From contig NC_013943.1 in the NCBI RefSeq assembly GCF_000025725.1, positions 496,001-560,000 on the forward strand: a DNA stretch of 64,000 bases, given 5' to 3'. The position numbers were made by a program, and so were the translations under genes. This DNA is from Denitrovibrio acetiphilus DSM 12809 (GTDB taxonomy: Bacteria > Chrysiogenota > Deferribacteres > Deferribacterales > Geovibrionaceae). Shown piece by piece: positions 10,019 to 19,989 of the stretch (the stretch's first letter is position 1; each line of letters starts with the position of its first letter). The notes below the pieces were generated by a model that was not told where the DNA came from, ran no database searches, and saw only the letters and a list, made by a program, of their open reading frames with translations.

Positions 10019-10576
10019 ATGCCGGATTCAGTTATGAAAGATATGAAAGACAAAATGGACAAAACCATCAGCCATTTCAAAGATGAGCTGAAAACTATAA
10101 GAACAGGAAGAGCTTCTGTTGCGATGTTTGACGGTGTCACCGTTGATTACTACGGCACACCTACACCGCTTTCCGGTGTTGCTAGTTTGAACGCTCCTGA
10201 GCCCAGGCTCATCACTATTCAGCCTTGGGATATGAGCATTATCGGTGCGATAGAAAAAGCTATACAGAACTCTAACATGGGATTTAACCCTTCGAACGAC
10301 GGTAAGATAATACGCATTCCTGTTCCTCAGCTTACGGAAGAGCGCAGGAAAGAAATTGTAAAACTCGTCAAAAAGATGGCTGAGGATAATAAAGTTGCAA
10401 TCAGAAACCTCCGCAGAGAAGGTAACGACAAGATCAAGAAGCTTGAAAAAGATAAAGAGATATCTGAAGATGACTCTAAAAAGTTTGTGGCAGACATTCA
10501 GGATGTTACAAATGATTTTATCAAAAAAGTCGACGAAGTTACTGCTGCAAAAGAGAAAGAGGTGATGGAGATATAG
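10019..10576 (+). CDS. frr: Ribosome recycling factor
   Basis: 185 residues, exactly the usual length. The ATG at 10019 is preceded by GGAGGGG; an upstream in-frame start at 9977 lies inside pyrH and is unlikely. Conserved stretches include IRTGRASVAMFDGVTVDYYG, TIQPWDMS and RIPVPQLTEERRKE. With EF-G the protein splits post-termination ribosomes. The stop overlaps the uppS GTG by one base, so the two are coupled. Confidence 0.96.
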   Translation: MPDSVMKDMKDKMDKTISHFKDELKTIRTGRASVAMFDGVTVDYYGTPTPLSGVASLNAPEPRLITIQPWDMSIIGAIEKAIQNSNMGFNPSNDGKIIRIPVPQLTEERRKEIVKLVKKMAEDNKVAIRNLRREGNDKIKKLEKDKEISEDDSKKFVADIQDVTNDFIKKVDEVTAAKEKEVMEI

Positions 10577-11310
10577 TGCAGGATCTTAAAATACCAGAAC
10601 ACCTTGCCATTATAATGGACGGCAACGGACGCTGGGCAAAGATACAGGGGAAACCCCGTATCGCAGGGCACAGCAAGGGTGCTGAAGTTGTTCGTGATAT
10701 TGTAAAATATACTTCCAGACTGGGGGTCGGCTATCTGACCCTCTATACATTTTCTATGGAAAACTGGCTCAGACCTAAAGACGAGGTCGGTTTTCTTATG
10801 GAGCTGCTTGAAGAGTACCTGAAAGGTGAAATATCTGAGCTTAATAATAACAATATCAGGCTGACAGTTTCGGGGCGGACACAGCTTCTCCCTGAGAAAA
10901 CACAGGCTGTCGTTAATGAAGCCGTTGAAAACCTTTCGAAAAATACAGGTATGGTACTCAATCTTGCCCTTTCCTATGGTGGGAGGAGCGAGATTGTTGA
11001 CGCTGCTAAACAGATGGCGAAGCTTGCCCTTCAGGGTGAGATCGAGCTTGATAAAATCGAACGTGATGAATTTGGTCAGTTTATGTATCATCCGGAGATG
11101 CCGGATATAGACCTGCTTATCAGAACCAGCGGGGAGATTCGTATAAGCAATTTTATGCTTTGGCGATGTGCATACAGCGAACTGTTTTTCACTGATGTTC
11201 TGTGGCCTGATTTTGGCACGGCAAACATCGATGAAGCCTTTGAGGAGTACAACCGCCGTGTAAGGAGGTTCGGCATGACAGACGAACAAGTGGCGGAAGA
11301 TAATGAGTGA
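10576..11310 (+). CDS. uppS: Undecaprenyl diphosphate synthase (cis-prenyltransferase)
   Basis: 244 residues from a GTG start that overlaps the frr stop (TAGTG), with a GAGGTGATGG ribosome site. Motifs: [10 protein letters not shown] with the catalytic Asp, [19 protein letters not shown], and [14 protein letters not shown] near the C-terminus that binds the second isoprenyl substrate. It adds IPP units to farnesyl-PP to make the C55 carrier for peptidoglycan and O-antigen. It overlaps cdsA by eight bases. Confidence 0.95.
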   Translation: MQDLKIPEHLAIIMDGNGRWAKIQGKPRIAGHSKGAEVVRDIVKYTSRLGVGYLTLYTFSMENWLRPKDEVGFLMELLEEYLKGEISELNNNNIRLTVSGRTQLLPEKTQAVVNEAVENLSKNTGMVLNLALSYGGRSEIVDAAKQMAKLALQGEIELDKIERDEFGQFMYHPEMPDIDLLIRTSGEIRISNFMLWRCAYSELFFTDVLWPDFGTANIDEAFEEYNRRVRRFGMTDEQVAEDNE

Positions 11311-12100
11311 AAAAAATAAGAGAGTTTTGACAGCTTTGGTAGCAATACCCCCTATTGTTGCCCTTATAATATATTTCGACAATATTGTTTTTTTTCTGGC
11401 GGTGCTTACCGTCATCCTTTTTTCAACCAAAGAATTTGTAAATATGCTTGAACATGCAGGGATCAAAATATTGTATTTTCCTGCTTTTTTCGGCTGTGTT
11501 CTGTTGCCTTACAGTATTTTCAGAGGAGATGTCAGTATCTTTTCTGCTGCTCTGGTGGTAACTGCCGGTCTTTCTATGGTGTTCAAGCTTTTCTCTAGGG
11601 AGCCTCTTGAGGAAACATTTATGATTATAGGAGCTACTTTGCTGACAGTGCTTTACGCTCCTTTAATGTTCTCGTTTATAATTCTTTTGCGCAAAGTTGG
11701 CGTTCATTATATATTCCTGCTTTGTGCTATTATATGGATGAGCGACACCTGTGCCTACTACTTTGGATGCAGATACGGTAAACATAAACTCTATGAGAAG
11801 ATCAGTCCTAAAAAGAGTATCGAAGGGGCGCTTGCTGCTTATATCGGCGGCGTTGTTTCCGGTGTCCTTTACGTTTATTTTCTGATGGATATATCGTTGT
11901 ATCATGCAGGCTTTGCCTCTTTTTTGGTGGTGACAGCCGGTATGATAGGCGACCTTGTGGAGTCTATGTTTAAGAGGCGTGCGGATGTGAAGGACTCGGG
12001 GAGCAGTATCCCCGGGCATGGCGGTTTCCTTGACCGTGTTGACTCACTTTTATTCGGTGCGCCGGCACTCTATCTCTACAGTATATACGTGGTATTCTAA
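11303..12100 (+). CDS. cdsA: Phosphatidate cytidylyltransferase
   Basis: 265 residues with about seven hydrophobic segments. The CDP-diglyceride synthetase signature is near the C-terminus: [20 protein letters not shown] followed by DRVDSL, with the two conserved Asp residues. It makes CDP-diacylglycerol at the inner membrane for phosphatidylethanolamine and phosphatidylglycerol synthesis. It overlaps uppS by eight bases and is two bases from dxr. Confidence 0.94.
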   Translation: MSEKNKRVLTALVAIPPIVALIIYFDNIVFFLAVLTVILFSTKEFVNMLEHAGIKILYFPAFFGCVLLPYSIFRGDVSIFSAALVVTAGLSMVFKLFSREPLEETFMIIGATLLTVLYAPLMFSFIILLRKVGVHYIFLLCAIIWMSDTCAYYFGCRYGKHKLYEKISPKKSIEGALAAYIGGVVSGVLYVYFLMDISLYHAGFASFLVVTAGMIGDLVESMFKRRADVKDSGSSIPGHGGFLDRVDSLLFGAPALYLYSIYVVF

Positions 12101-12102
12101 CT

Positions 12103-13230
12103 ATGCCTAAAAAGATAGGTATCATCGGTTCCACAGGTTCAATAGGTACACAGGCTCTGGATGTTATCAGACGCAATCCGGACAAGTATCAGGTTGTTTT
12201 TCTAAGCTGCAATAACAATATAAAACTTCTTGCTGAACAGGCTGCAGAATTTAAGCCTAAGCACATATGCACCACAGGCGGGTGTAATATGGACGGTGCT
12301 ATCTGCGGCATAGACGGTCTCATTACCTTAATAGAGAATGTTGATGTCGACCTTGTTGTTTTAGCTGCTGTCGGTGCTGCCGGCATAGAACCCGCATATG
12401 CTGTTGTCAGCCGTGGTATTGATATGGCACTTGCAAATAAAGAATCGATTGTCGCAGCAGGAAGGCTGATCCTTGGGAAAGCTGCCGAGACCGGAAGCAG
12501 GGTTATCCCTGTGGATTCCGAACATTCGGCTATTTTTCAGTGTTTGCACGGGCAAAAGCGTGAGCACCTTCACAAAATCGTGCTTACAGCCAGCGGTGGT
12601 GCTTTCCGCAATACACCTGTTGACGCCCTTGGCTATGTTACCACCGCAGAAGCTCTCACTCATCCTAATTGGAGCATGGGCGCAAAGATTACTGTGGATA
12701 GTGCTACTATGATGAATAAGGGGCTGGAGCTTATAGAGGCGAGATATCTTTTTGATGTCGAACCTGACAGGCTTGATGTTGTTATTCATCCGCAGTCGGT
12801 AGTACACTCCTATGTAGTTTTTAAAGATGGGAGTATGCTTGCGCAGATGGGTAATCCTGACATGCGCACACCTATTTCATATGCTATGGCATATCCGGAA
12901 AGGACTTTTTCCGGAGTAGAGCCTCTTGATATGTCCGATGTGGGAACGCTGAGCTTCCAGAAACCGGCACTGGACAAATACCTGTGCCTGAAAATTGCTC
13001 TGGAAGTATTGAAAAAAGACCAGTCTTCTCCTATGATAGTAATGAATGCGGCAAACGAAATAGCCGTGGATGCTTTTATAAAAGGGAAACTCACATTTCT
13101 TCAGATACCTGAGCTCATTAGCAGGGTTCTGGATGAGTGTGATTTCAGTGAACCTTCCAGTGTTCAGGCTGTCCTTGAAACAGACATAAGGGCACGGGAT
13201 GCTGCCAAACATATAATAAAAAAAGGATAA
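12103..13230 (+). CDS. dxr: 1-deoxy-D-xylulose 5-phosphate reductoisomerase
   Basis: 375 residues. The NADPH fold opens with GSTGSIGTQALDVIRRN. ALANKESIVAAG, VDSEHSAIFQCL, TASGGAFR and SATMMNKGLELIEA carry the metal and substrate residues. It converts DXP to MEP, the second step of the non-mevalonate isoprenoid route, which supplies the IPP used by UppS two genes upstream. It is packed between cdsA (2-base gap) and rseP (6-base gap). Confidence 0.96.
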   Translation: MPKKIGIIGSTGSIGTQALDVIRRNPDKYQVVFLSCNNNIKLLAEQAAEFKPKHICTTGGCNMDGAICGIDGLITLIENVDVDLVVLAAVGAAGIEPAYAVVSRGIDMALANKESIVAAGRLILGKAAETGSRVIPVDSEHSAIFQCLHGQKREHLHKIVLTASGGAFRNTPVDALGYVTTAEALTHPNWSMGAKITVDSATMMNKGLELIEARYLFDVEPDRLDVVIHPQSVVHSYVVFKDGSMLAQMGNPDMRTPISYAMAYPERTFSGVEPLDMSDVGTLSFQKPALDKYLCLKIALEVLKKDQSSPMIVMNAANEIAVDAFIKGKLTFLQIPELISRVLDECDFSEPSSVQAVLETDIRARDAAKHIIKKG

Positions 13231-13236
13231 AAACTT

Positions 13237-14295
13237 ATGGGTATAATTTCCGCGATATTCCTTCTGGGGATACTTATTTTCATACATGAACTTGGTCACT
13301 TTTTGGTTGCGAAATATAATGGCGTACTTGTGGAGAAATTCTCCATCGGGTTTGGCCCTAAAATATTTTCAAGAAAAAAAGGGGAGACAGAATATGCTCT
13401 TTCAGCGATACCTCTCGGCGGGTTTGTCAAAATGTATGGTGAAAGTGTGGATTCTGACGTGGATGATAGTCTCAGAAACCGCTCATTTGCCCATAAACCT
13501 CTGAAAGCCCGTTTTGCAATAGTCTTTGCTGGACCTCTGTTTAACTTTATTCTTGCCGTACTTATCTATACATCGATTTTTATGATAGGCACCCCCCGCT
13601 TTCTTTCCTCTGTGGGAGAAGTTATGGAGGGGACTCCGGCTCAGTCAGCAGGTCTTATGGACGGCGATGTTGTGAAATCACTGGACGGACAGCCTATGCG
13701 TTACTGGGACGAAATGAGTTCGTATATTAGCGAGAAACCAGGCGAACCGGTAGCTTTTCAGGTTGAACGTGGCGGAGAACTGCTTACTATTAATGTCACA
13801 CCTGAAATAGTCAAAGATAAGAATATATTCGGCGAAGACATGACCATCGGCAGGATAGGTGTACAGCGTGGAGAACTGACAGAGACTTTCCGTACGCTTA
13901 ATCCGGCTAAAGCTCTCTATAAAGGTGCTGTCCAGACATATAATGTCTCTGAGCTGATGGTAATGGGTGTTGTCAAAATATTTCAGAAAGTTGTCCCCGC
14001 AGATAATCTTGGCGGTCCCATCATGATAGTGAAGATGGCAAAAGATTCTGCGGAAACAGGCATTATAAGTTTTCTCAGCTTTATGGCGATTATAAGTATT
14101 AATCTCGGGATTCTGAACCTTCTGCCTATCCCTGTTCTGGATGGCGGGCACCTTATGTTTTTTACTATTGAGGGCATAATACGACGTCCGGTCAGCATTA
14201 AAATTCGTGAATATGCAAATATGGCTGGGCTCTCTTTGCTCATGTTTATTATGTTTTTTGCTTTTTACAACGATATAATGAGATTTTTTAAATAA
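13237..14295 (+). CDS. rseP: Site-2 zinc metalloprotease RseP
   Basis: 352 residues. The zinc site is HELGH (FIHELGHFLVAKYNG) in the first membrane helix, and the second motif NLLPIPVLDGGHL gives the third ligand. A single PDZ domain (about 125-185) sits between membrane segments; the E. coli protein has two. The enzyme cuts anti-sigma factors and leftover signal peptides within the membrane. It is the last gene of the lepA-rseP run; the flagellin gene follows under its own promoter. Confidence 0.93.
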   Translation: MGIISAIFLLGILIFIHELGHFLVAKYNGVLVEKFSIGFGPKIFSRKKGETEYALSAIPLGGFVKMYGESVDSDVDDSLRNRSFAHKPLKARFAIVFAGPLFNFILAVLIYTSIFMIGTPRFLSSVGEVMEGTPAQSAGLMDGDVVKSLDGQPMRYWDEMSSYISEKPGEPVAFQVERGGELLTINVTPEIVKDKNIFGEDMTIGRIGVQRGELTETFRTLNPAKALYKGAVQTYNVSELMVMGVVKIFQKVVPADNLGGPIMIVKMAKDSAETGIISFLSFMAIISINLGILNLLPIPVLDGGHLMFFTIEGIIRRPVSIKIREYANMAGLSLLMFIMFFAFYNDIMRFFK

Positions 14296-14356
14296 AAAAT
14301 AAGCTATATATATCAATGCTATAAAAAATAATTTAAAATTATTTTAATATTTCACT

Positions 14357-14383
14357 TAAGATTTGATTGGTTTTAGCCGAATT
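14357..14383 (+). promoter_or_regulatory. Sigma-28 (FliA)-type promoter of the flagellin gene
   Basis: TAAG at 14357-14360, a 15-base spacer and GCCGAATT at 14376-14383 fit the flagellar class 3 consensus TAAA-N15-GCCGATAA. It lies 55 bases before the flagellin ATG, so flagellin should be expressed late, after hook completion, by FliA. Confidence 0.8.
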
Positions 14384-14437
14384 TAAAAATGCGCAAGGAT
14401 GCGCAGACCTCTATTGAAAGAATCAAGGAGGATAGAG

Positions 14438-16849
14438 ATGGCTATAACAATCTATCAAAATGTAGCGGCTTTAAGTGCCCAGAGAAATGTCGGGCAAAGC
14501 CAGAATGCTATGAACAAGTCAATTGAAAGGCTCTCATCAGGGCTTCGTATCAACAGTGCAGCCGATGACGCATCAGGTCTTGCAATATCTGAGAAATTGA
14601 GAGGTCAAATTGCCGGTCTCCAGCGTGCTTCAATGAACGCTCAGGACGGTATCTCAATGTTGCAGACAGCGGAAGGTGCACTGGGTGAAGTAAATACGAT
14701 GCTCAGCAGAATGCGTGAACTCGCTGTTCAGGCGTCCAACGGTACCTACACATCTAATGACCGTGTAGAGATTCAAAAAGAAGTTGAAGAACTCAAAAAT
14801 GAGATCGACAGGATATCATCATCCACAGAATTCAACACAAAAAAGCTCCTTAACGGAGACGGAACCGCTCTTTGGTCATCAAGCTCTGATCAGATAGAAG
14901 CTATTATCCGCGATGACGTGGAACAAGGCAACTATAAGATTCAGCTTGAAACTATTGCCGGTGAAAACCAGATTTTTAAAACCGACATCATGACCCTGAG
15001 GGACGATGTTATCGGTTCTGAGATTATCACTGCCGGTAATGCCAACGAAACAAACATAATGTCTATAACCGATCCTGAGTCACTTAATGCAACAGGTTCT
15101 GCCTATTACACAGTGACTGTAGGCGACACTACAGCTACTTCAACAGCAGATGTCGGTGTTACAGGTTTCTTTCAGAATCCTGGGTCAGGCTTTATAGTTA
15201 GTGCAGTCGGCACAGGTGCAGGTACACTTAGTTCGGTTCCGGGATATGTTGAAATCGAATTTTCAGAATCAGTTTACTCTGCAGCAGTAGGGCAGACAAT
15301 CACTGCTAATGTAAGATTCATTAATGCTCTCACTGGCGAGAAAGGCGACTGGGGCGAGGTCACTATGACTGATGCAACAGGCAATGGTGTCTTTACTGCC
15401 GGTACAACAGATTTCGGCGGTACACTTAAGAACACAGACGGAAACGTAATAAACTTTGACATATCTGTGGGGTACTATACCGGTGCTGTGCAGTCTGGTG
15501 ATAAAGTGCTCGTCAACGTTTCTCCTATGCCTGCCGGCGCTGTTGGTACAGCAGGGCTTACTTCTTCAGGAGGCGGTACCATTAAAGTTACCGGAGGTCC
15601 GAATAATCAACCCGGACCAACGATAGTCTTCACAGGCGCCAGCTCCCTTACATCTGCGGACAATGGTGATAACTTTATAGATACACAGGATAAAACTATT
15701 TACCTCGCCAGCATCAATACAAAAACAGGAAATATTGATGTTGGTAACTTTACAATGAACTTCAGAGAGAACACCAGCACAGCCAACACTGCTGTGGGGA
15801 CAACTCTCACAGGAGATCTTTCCCTTGCAGTAACCGGAGCCGGCGAAGCAGCTTCAACAACAAGTAAGCTGAATGATCTTGCTGTTTTCGTGGATTCAGA
15901 TGGCAATAATCTGTTTGAGAATAAGCAGGAACTTACAGTATGGGGTAACGGTACAAGTGCAACAATTTACCTTGAAGGCAATGATACTCTTGCTGATGTT
16001 GAAGAAAAGCTCACAAAAGCTATTGTCGAAGGGCTCGGAATGGGCTCAGATGACAACAACGTCAACAGCCACCTTGTGGATTATGTTTCTATAGCTGAGT
16101 CCGACGGTGTAAAATCTGTAAAAGGTACTTTTATCATACAGACAGCGCTGACAGGTGAGCAGGGAGAGATAGCTTTTTCAGGAGATCAGGCTCTGATAGA
16201 AGGGCTTGCTCTCAACGAGATACAAGAATCAACTAACAACACAACAAAAGTGGCTGTTTACGATGCTCACACAGGCGACCTGAAGGGCACTGATGAAACA
16301 GGCAACGACAGAGTATACGGCGTTATCGATGGTGTTGAAATCGTTCTTGACTCCAGAGCAGGTGTTGATGAATCATGGAATACAACTACTGGTTCCATCG
16401 ATTTTACAACAAATAAAGCCGCAGCTCAAAAAGAATATTTTCTTCATATCGTTGATAACTCAACTGATTTGCAGATCGGTGCTAACGAAGGGCAGACACT
16501 TGCGGTAAGCATACCACAGCTTGATGTAACAGGGCTTGGGCTTGACAACGTAACACTTGTTTCTCAGGATCTTGCACAGAAAGCTATCCCTGACATAGAT
16601 GCTGCTATCAATCAGGTAGTAAGCATCAGAGCGACAATAGGTGCTCAGATCAATAGACTTGATCACACTATTGTGAACCTTGATACAGCAAAGGAGAATA
16701 TGACTGCTTCTGAATCAAGGATCAGAGATCTGGATATGGCCGAAGAGATGACAACATTTACAAGATATCAGGTGCTTTCACAGGCAGGTATCTCGATGCT
16801 TGCTCAGGCTAACCAGATTCCGCAAATGGCTCTTTCGCTACTTCAGTAA
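14438..16849 (+). CDS. fliC: Flagellin with very large central variable domain
   Basis: 803 residues from the ATG at 14438, six bases after AAGGAGG. The D0/D1 N-terminus (about residues 1-150, with ERLSSGLRINSAADDASGLA) and the C-terminal D1/D0 segment (about 715-803, ending ANQIPQMALSLLQ) are canonical. Between them is an insert of roughly 550 residues rich in Thr, Gly, Ala and Val and without Cys, probably several beta-rich D2/D3 domains exposed on the filament. Usual flagellins are about 270-500 residues. No frameshift is seen. The variable part shows no recognised motif; it could carry antigenic or adhesive functions, but that is inference. Confidence 0.94.
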   Translation: MAITIYQNVAALSAQRNVGQSQNAMNKSIERLSSGLRINSAADDASGLAISEKLRGQIAGLQRASMNAQDGISMLQTAEGALGEVNTMLSRMRELAVQASNGTYTSNDRVEIQKEVEELKNEIDRISSSTEFNTKKLLNGDGTALWSSSSDQIEAIIRDDVEQGNYKIQLETIAGENQIFKTDIMTLRDDVIGSEIITAGNANETNIMSITDPESLNATGSAYYTVTVGDTTATSTADVGVTGFFQNPGSGFIVSAVGTGAGTLSSVPGYVEIEFSESVYSAAVGQTITANVRFINALTGEKGDWGEVTMTDATGNGVFTAGTTDFGGTLKNTDGNVINFDISVGYYTGAVQSGDKVLVNVSPMPAGAVGTAGLTSSGGGTIKVTGGPNNQPGPTIVFTGASSLTSADNGDNFIDTQDKTIYLASINTKTGNIDVGNFTMNFRENTSTANTAVGTTLTGDLSLAVTGAGEAASTTSKLNDLAVFVDSDGNNLFENKQELTVWGNGTSATIYLEGNDTLADVEEKLTKAIVEGLGMGSDDNNVNSHLVDYVSIAESDGVKSVKGTFIIQTALTGEQGEIAFSGDQALIEGLALNEIQESTNNTTKVAVYDAHTGDLKGTDETGNDRVYGVIDGVEIVLDSRAGVDESWNTTTGSIDFTTNKAAAQKEYFLHIVDNSTDLQIGANEGQTLAVSIPQLDVTGLGLDNVTLVSQDLAQKAIPDIDAAINQVVSIRATIGAQINRLDHTIVNLDTAKENMTASESRIRDLDMAEEMTTFTRYQVLSQAGISMLAQANQIPQMALSLLQ

Positions 16850-16892
16850 AAAACAATGATAACTGATGTAGAAAAATTTGGGAGGTAGTGCT

Positions 16893-17060
16893 ATGGCTGC
16901 TATGAGTGTACAGAAAAAAGACAATAATAAGAATCAGATGGAGCAGCTCCAGGATATGCTTAAGGAAATGTTCCAAACAAGTTTTTACGGTTCTGTGGAA
17001 GTCAAATTCGAAGCGGGGCGTGTTACAATCGTCCGCAAAACAGAGTCGATGAAAATCTAA
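16893..17060 (+). CDS. Small DUF2292/YezD-like protein
   Basis: 55 residues from the ATG at 16893, with GGGAGGT six bases upstream. The C-terminal half (YGSVEVKFEAGRVTIVRKTE) resembles the short DUF2292 (YezD) fold, where a G-S-(V/I) strand is followed by a G-(K/R)-V strand and a basic end. The first half is charged and helical. Function of this family is unknown. It follows flagellin by 43 bases and ends before a strong terminator, so it is probably the last cistron of the flagellin transcript. Confidence 0.6.
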   Translation: MAAMSVQKKDNNKNQMEQLQDMLKEMFQTSFYGSVEVKFEAGRVTIVRKTESMKI

Positions 17061-17081
17061 AGAGAAAATAGATGATCATAG

Positions 17082-17110
17082 AAGAGGGGGCTTGAGAGCC
17101 CCCTCTTTTT
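17082..17110 (+). terminator. Intrinsic terminator after flagellin/DUF2292-like unit
   Basis: A perfect 10-bp stem, AAGAGGGGGC at 17082-17091 with GCCCCCTCTT at 17098-17107, a six-base loop and a T-rich end. Confidence 0.92.
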
Positions 17111-17153
17111 ATTATACACTCAGATACATAATAAATGCAAAACCGGGGTACAT

Positions 17154-17954
17154 ATGAAAGTTGTCACATTTAATGTTAACAGCATCCGCACAAGAATTCA
17201 TCAGCTTGAAAAGCTCATAGAAAAACACTCTCCGGACATTATCGGACTACAGGAAACAAAAGTCAGAGACGAAGAATTCCCTGTGGAAGAGATAAGTAGA
17301 CTTGGATATCATGTAGAGTTTCACGGGCAGAAGACCCATTATGGTGTGGCGGTGATGTCAAAAGAAAAACCTGTTCTTGTGCAGAAAGGTTTCCCTTCTG
17401 ACGACAGCGAAGCACAGAGAAGGCTTATTATGTGCGACTTTGGCAGTGTTAAGTTTATTAATGGTTATTTCCCGCAGGGGGAGAGCAGGACACATCCTGT
17501 AAAATTCCCGGCTAAAGCGAAGTTTTATTCTGATCTTTTGGCTTATCTTAACACCTCTTTCAGTGTGGATGATAATGTGCTGCTCGTTGGTGATATGAAT
17601 GTTGCGCCGACTGATTATGATATAGGCATAAGTCCTGACAGTGTAAAGCGGTGGCTTAAGCAGGGGAAGACAAGCTTTCTGCCGGAGGAACGTGAGTGGA
17701 TTAAAAATGTTGCTGACTGGGGGCTGACAGATGTTTACAGGAAGATTAAACCTGAATCAGATGAGTTTATGAGCTGGTTTGATTACCGCAGTAAAGGTTT
17801 TGAACGTGATCCCAAGAGCGGGCTCCGAATAGATCATATTATGGCTACCGAAGCCCTTGCAGACTGTTGTGTCGATTGCGGCATAGACTATGAGATACGG
17901 GGCATGGAAAAACCATCTGACCACGCACCTGTATGGGCAGATTTTCAAAATTAA
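17154..17954 (+). CDS. xthA: Exodeoxyribonuclease III / AP endonuclease
   Basis: 266 residues. Motifs of the EEP nuclease fold: [19 protein letters not shown] with the metal-binding Glu, [14 protein letters not shown], and the end RIDHIMAT plus [10 protein letters not shown] with the catalytic His. It repairs abasic sites and removes 3' blocks. It is monocistronic, after the flagellin terminator and convergent with the nitroreductase gene. Confidence 0.94.
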   Translation: MKVVTFNVNSIRTRIHQLEKLIEKHSPDIIGLQETKVRDEEFPVEEISRLGYHVEFHGQKTHYGVAVMSKEKPVLVQKGFPSDDSEAQRRLIMCDFGSVKFINGYFPQGESRTHPVKFPAKAKFYSDLLAYLNTSFSVDDNVLLVGDMNVAPTDYDIGISPDSVKRWLKQGKTSFLPEEREWIKNVADWGLTDVYRKIKPESDEFMSWFDYRSKGFERDPKSGLRIDHIMATEALADCCVDCGIDYEIRGMEKPSDHAPVWADFQN

Positions 17955-18021
17955 TGCGCAAAAATTGTGGGATACTTACTTTATACTGTCTTATAAATAA
18001 AGATTATATGTGCAATGCCTG

Positions 18022-18600
18022 TTAAAACTTGTTAAGCAATATATCTTCGGCTTTGTATTTCGGGACATAATGGTTGCCTTCAGCGTCGCGGTGGTATGCA
18101 ACATCATCTTTGACAGTTTCCAGAACCACATTTTCAACAGGGTAACCGAGTGCGACCACCCACATCAGCTCGTATCTTTCATCTATTTCTAACAATTTTT
18201 TTATTTCAGGTTTTATGAAGTTTCCAATCATACAGCTTCCCACACCTTTACTGATTGCGTAGAGGCACATATTCTGCATTGCAAGTCCAGAATCAACAAG
18301 AGGCATGGCAATTTTCGGTGCCTGTTTATCCGCGAGCACTACTACATATGCAGTGGGGCGTTCTTCTTCTACGGGACCGTCCCACTCTTTGAGTCTGCCA
18401 GCCCAGAGCAGATGAGCGTATAGTTTTTCGCACATATCGGGTGTGTTTACAGTAATGTAGCGCAGGGGTTGTGCATTGGCTCCGCTTTGGGAAAGTCTGG
18501 CGGCGTCAACCAGCTCTGACAGGAAAGTGTCTTCCAGTTTTCTGCTGTTATCAAAACGGCGGTAAGATCTGTTTTTAGTAATCAATTGAAGAATATCCAT
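18022..18600 (-). CDS. Nitroreductase family flavoprotein
   Basis: 192 residues from the ATG at 18600, which has AAGGAG upstream; the frame is open seven codons further. The FMN-binding start RSYRRFDNSRKLED, SGANAQPLRYI, and the ISKGVGSCMIGNF and ALGYPVENV segments are nitroreductase/FMN oxidoreductase features. Substrate cannot be told from sequence; relatives reduce nitroaromatics, quinones or flavins. Confidence 0.85.
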   Translation of the reverse strand: MDILQLITKNRSYRRFDNSRKLEDTFLSELVDAARLSQSGANAQPLRYITVNTPDMCEKLYAHLLWAGRLKEWDGPVEEERPTAYVVVLADKQAPKIAMPLVDSGLAMQNMCLYAISKGVGSCMIGNFIKPEIKKLLEIDERYELMWVVALGYPVENVVLETVKDDVAYHRDAEGNHYVPKYKAEDILLNKF

Positions 18601-18712
18601 TCTTAGCTCCTTCTGTTTCATAAATTAAAAACATAATAATATGATTTATATGTAGTTGTCATTGAGAACATCTCTGTTAGACTAAAAAGAAACAACTAAG
18701 GAGATAGTTATT

Positions 18713-19222
18713 GTGGGTAAATTTCTTGAACTGGTTACAACAGACTGTGGCTGGGAATATGTTAAGCGTGTCAACTGCCCGGGGGTTGTGCTCGTGATGG
18801 TGTATCATACGGACAGACAGGAATATCTGATGGTGGAACAATACCGCCCCCCAGTGGGGTGCAGGGTTCAGGAATGGGCTGCGGGGCTTATTGATAAAGG
18901 TGAAACACCAAAGCAGGCGGCTGTACGGGAACTTTACGAAGAGACCGGAGTTAAGGTTACTGAAGACAGGCTCATTGACCTTGGGCGGATATACAGCGGG
19001 GTCGGGATGACTGACGAAGAAGTGAATCTTTTTGCTCTGGAAATAGACAACAGCACTATTATAGATGTGCCTGATGTTAAGGGTGCGGAAATAACCCATG
19101 AGCTGAAAACGGTGTGGAAGAAAGAGACCGAGCTGTACACCCTTAAAGCTGCTAAAGCACTGTCTGTTCTGGTCAGGTATAAAGCACTTAAGCACAATCC
19201 GAGTATATCTTTTCCGGACTAG
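18713..19222 (+). CDS. NUDIX hydrolase, ADP-ribose pyrophosphatase-like
   Basis: 169 residues from a GTG at 18713, nine bases after AAGGAG. A complete NUDIX box runs GLIDKGETPKQAAVRELY then EETGV (about residues 62-84). The upstream VMVYHTDRQEYLMVEQYR and downstream GRIYSGVGMTDEEVNLF resemble ADP-ribose pyrophosphatases (NudF type). Likely hydrolyses a nucleoside diphosphate-sugar. Its last four bases overlap the convergent PilZ gene. Confidence 0.85.
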   Translation: MGKFLELVTTDCGWEYVKRVNCPGVVLVMVYHTDRQEYLMVEQYRPPVGCRVQEWAAGLIDKGETPKQAAVRELYEETGVKVTEDRLIDLGRIYSGVGMTDEEVNLFALEIDNSTIIDVPDVKGAEITHELKTVWKKETELYTLKAAKALSVLVRYKALKHNPSISFPD

Positions 19223-19989
19223 CCCATGAGTTGTTTAAGTTCGATTTGTCTTTTGAAGACATATTGTATGATCTGGTTGCGTTCAGATTCTTTTTCGATG
19301 TTGAACTTGAAGCTGACTTCTGATTTTTCCTGTATACGTTTTGATCTTATACAAGTGCAGCGTACAGCGTATGCTCCCTCTATCTCACTTGAAAGGTCAA
19401 GCGCGAACATCTGCTCTTTCTCCATATAAACGTCTGTGATCAGCTTACCGCCGCCGCCGGACAAGTCAACAATCTTGCAATCTATTTTTTTGTGTGGAAT
19501 CTTCATGTTTCTGTCCGGAACTTTTGAATAGAATATCATAACTTTTGCTGAAATATTTGTGGGTACACGGAAAAACTCTCGCAACTGGTTGCGTGTGATA
19601 GTCTTAGGGATGGATATTTCAATAAAGCTGAGGCTCCCTTCTGTGTGTCTGCCGGTAACTTCTGTTTCAAATTCAAATCTGCCTTCACTGCCTGCAAATT
19701 CTATTTTGACTTTTGTTCCCGGGAGCATGGGGATAGGAACCCCGTCAGCAGACGGATGTGATATCATAATATGTTTTTTGGTCACGTCTTCTATTCTGGA
19801 GTCGTATACTCCGTCATAGCCTTCTTTGTCTGTTGTAATTTTGACTCTGGTGTTAACACCAATGTATTCGGAAAGTTTTTTCCCTTTTTCTTTCATTCCG
19901 GTACCGCCCTCGCAAAATAATATCTCAGAAAAATCGGAATCATTACTTTTAAAATCAGATAATTTATTTAAAATCTCAAGTCCGAACAT
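19219..19989 (-). CDS. PilZ domain c-di-GMP-binding protein (YcgR-like)
   Basis: 256 residues. The N-terminal half (about 35-130) is a YcgR-type beta-domain; the C-terminal PilZ domain carries RNQLREFFRVP (RxxxR) and DLSGGGG (D/NxSxxG), the c-di-GMP site. Such proteins brake flagellar motors or control motility when c-di-GMP rises, which fits the flagellin, MCP and GGDEF genes in the window. Start taken at 19989 with GAGGG upstream; a second Met (MKEKGKK) 31 codons in is possible. Confidence 0.85.
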   Translation of the reverse strand: MFGLEILNKLSDFKSNDSDFSEILFCEGGTGMKEKGKKLSEYIGVNTRVKITTDKEGYDGVYDSRIEDVTKKHIMISHPSADGVPIPMLPGTKVKIEFAGSEGRFEFETEVTGRHTEGSLSFIEISIPKTITRNQLREFFRVPTNISAKVMIFYSKVPDRNMKIPHKKIDCKIVDLSGGGGKLITDVYMEKEQMFALDLSSEIEGAYAVRCTCIRSKRIQEKSEVSFKFNIEKESERNQIIQYVFKRQIELKQLMG

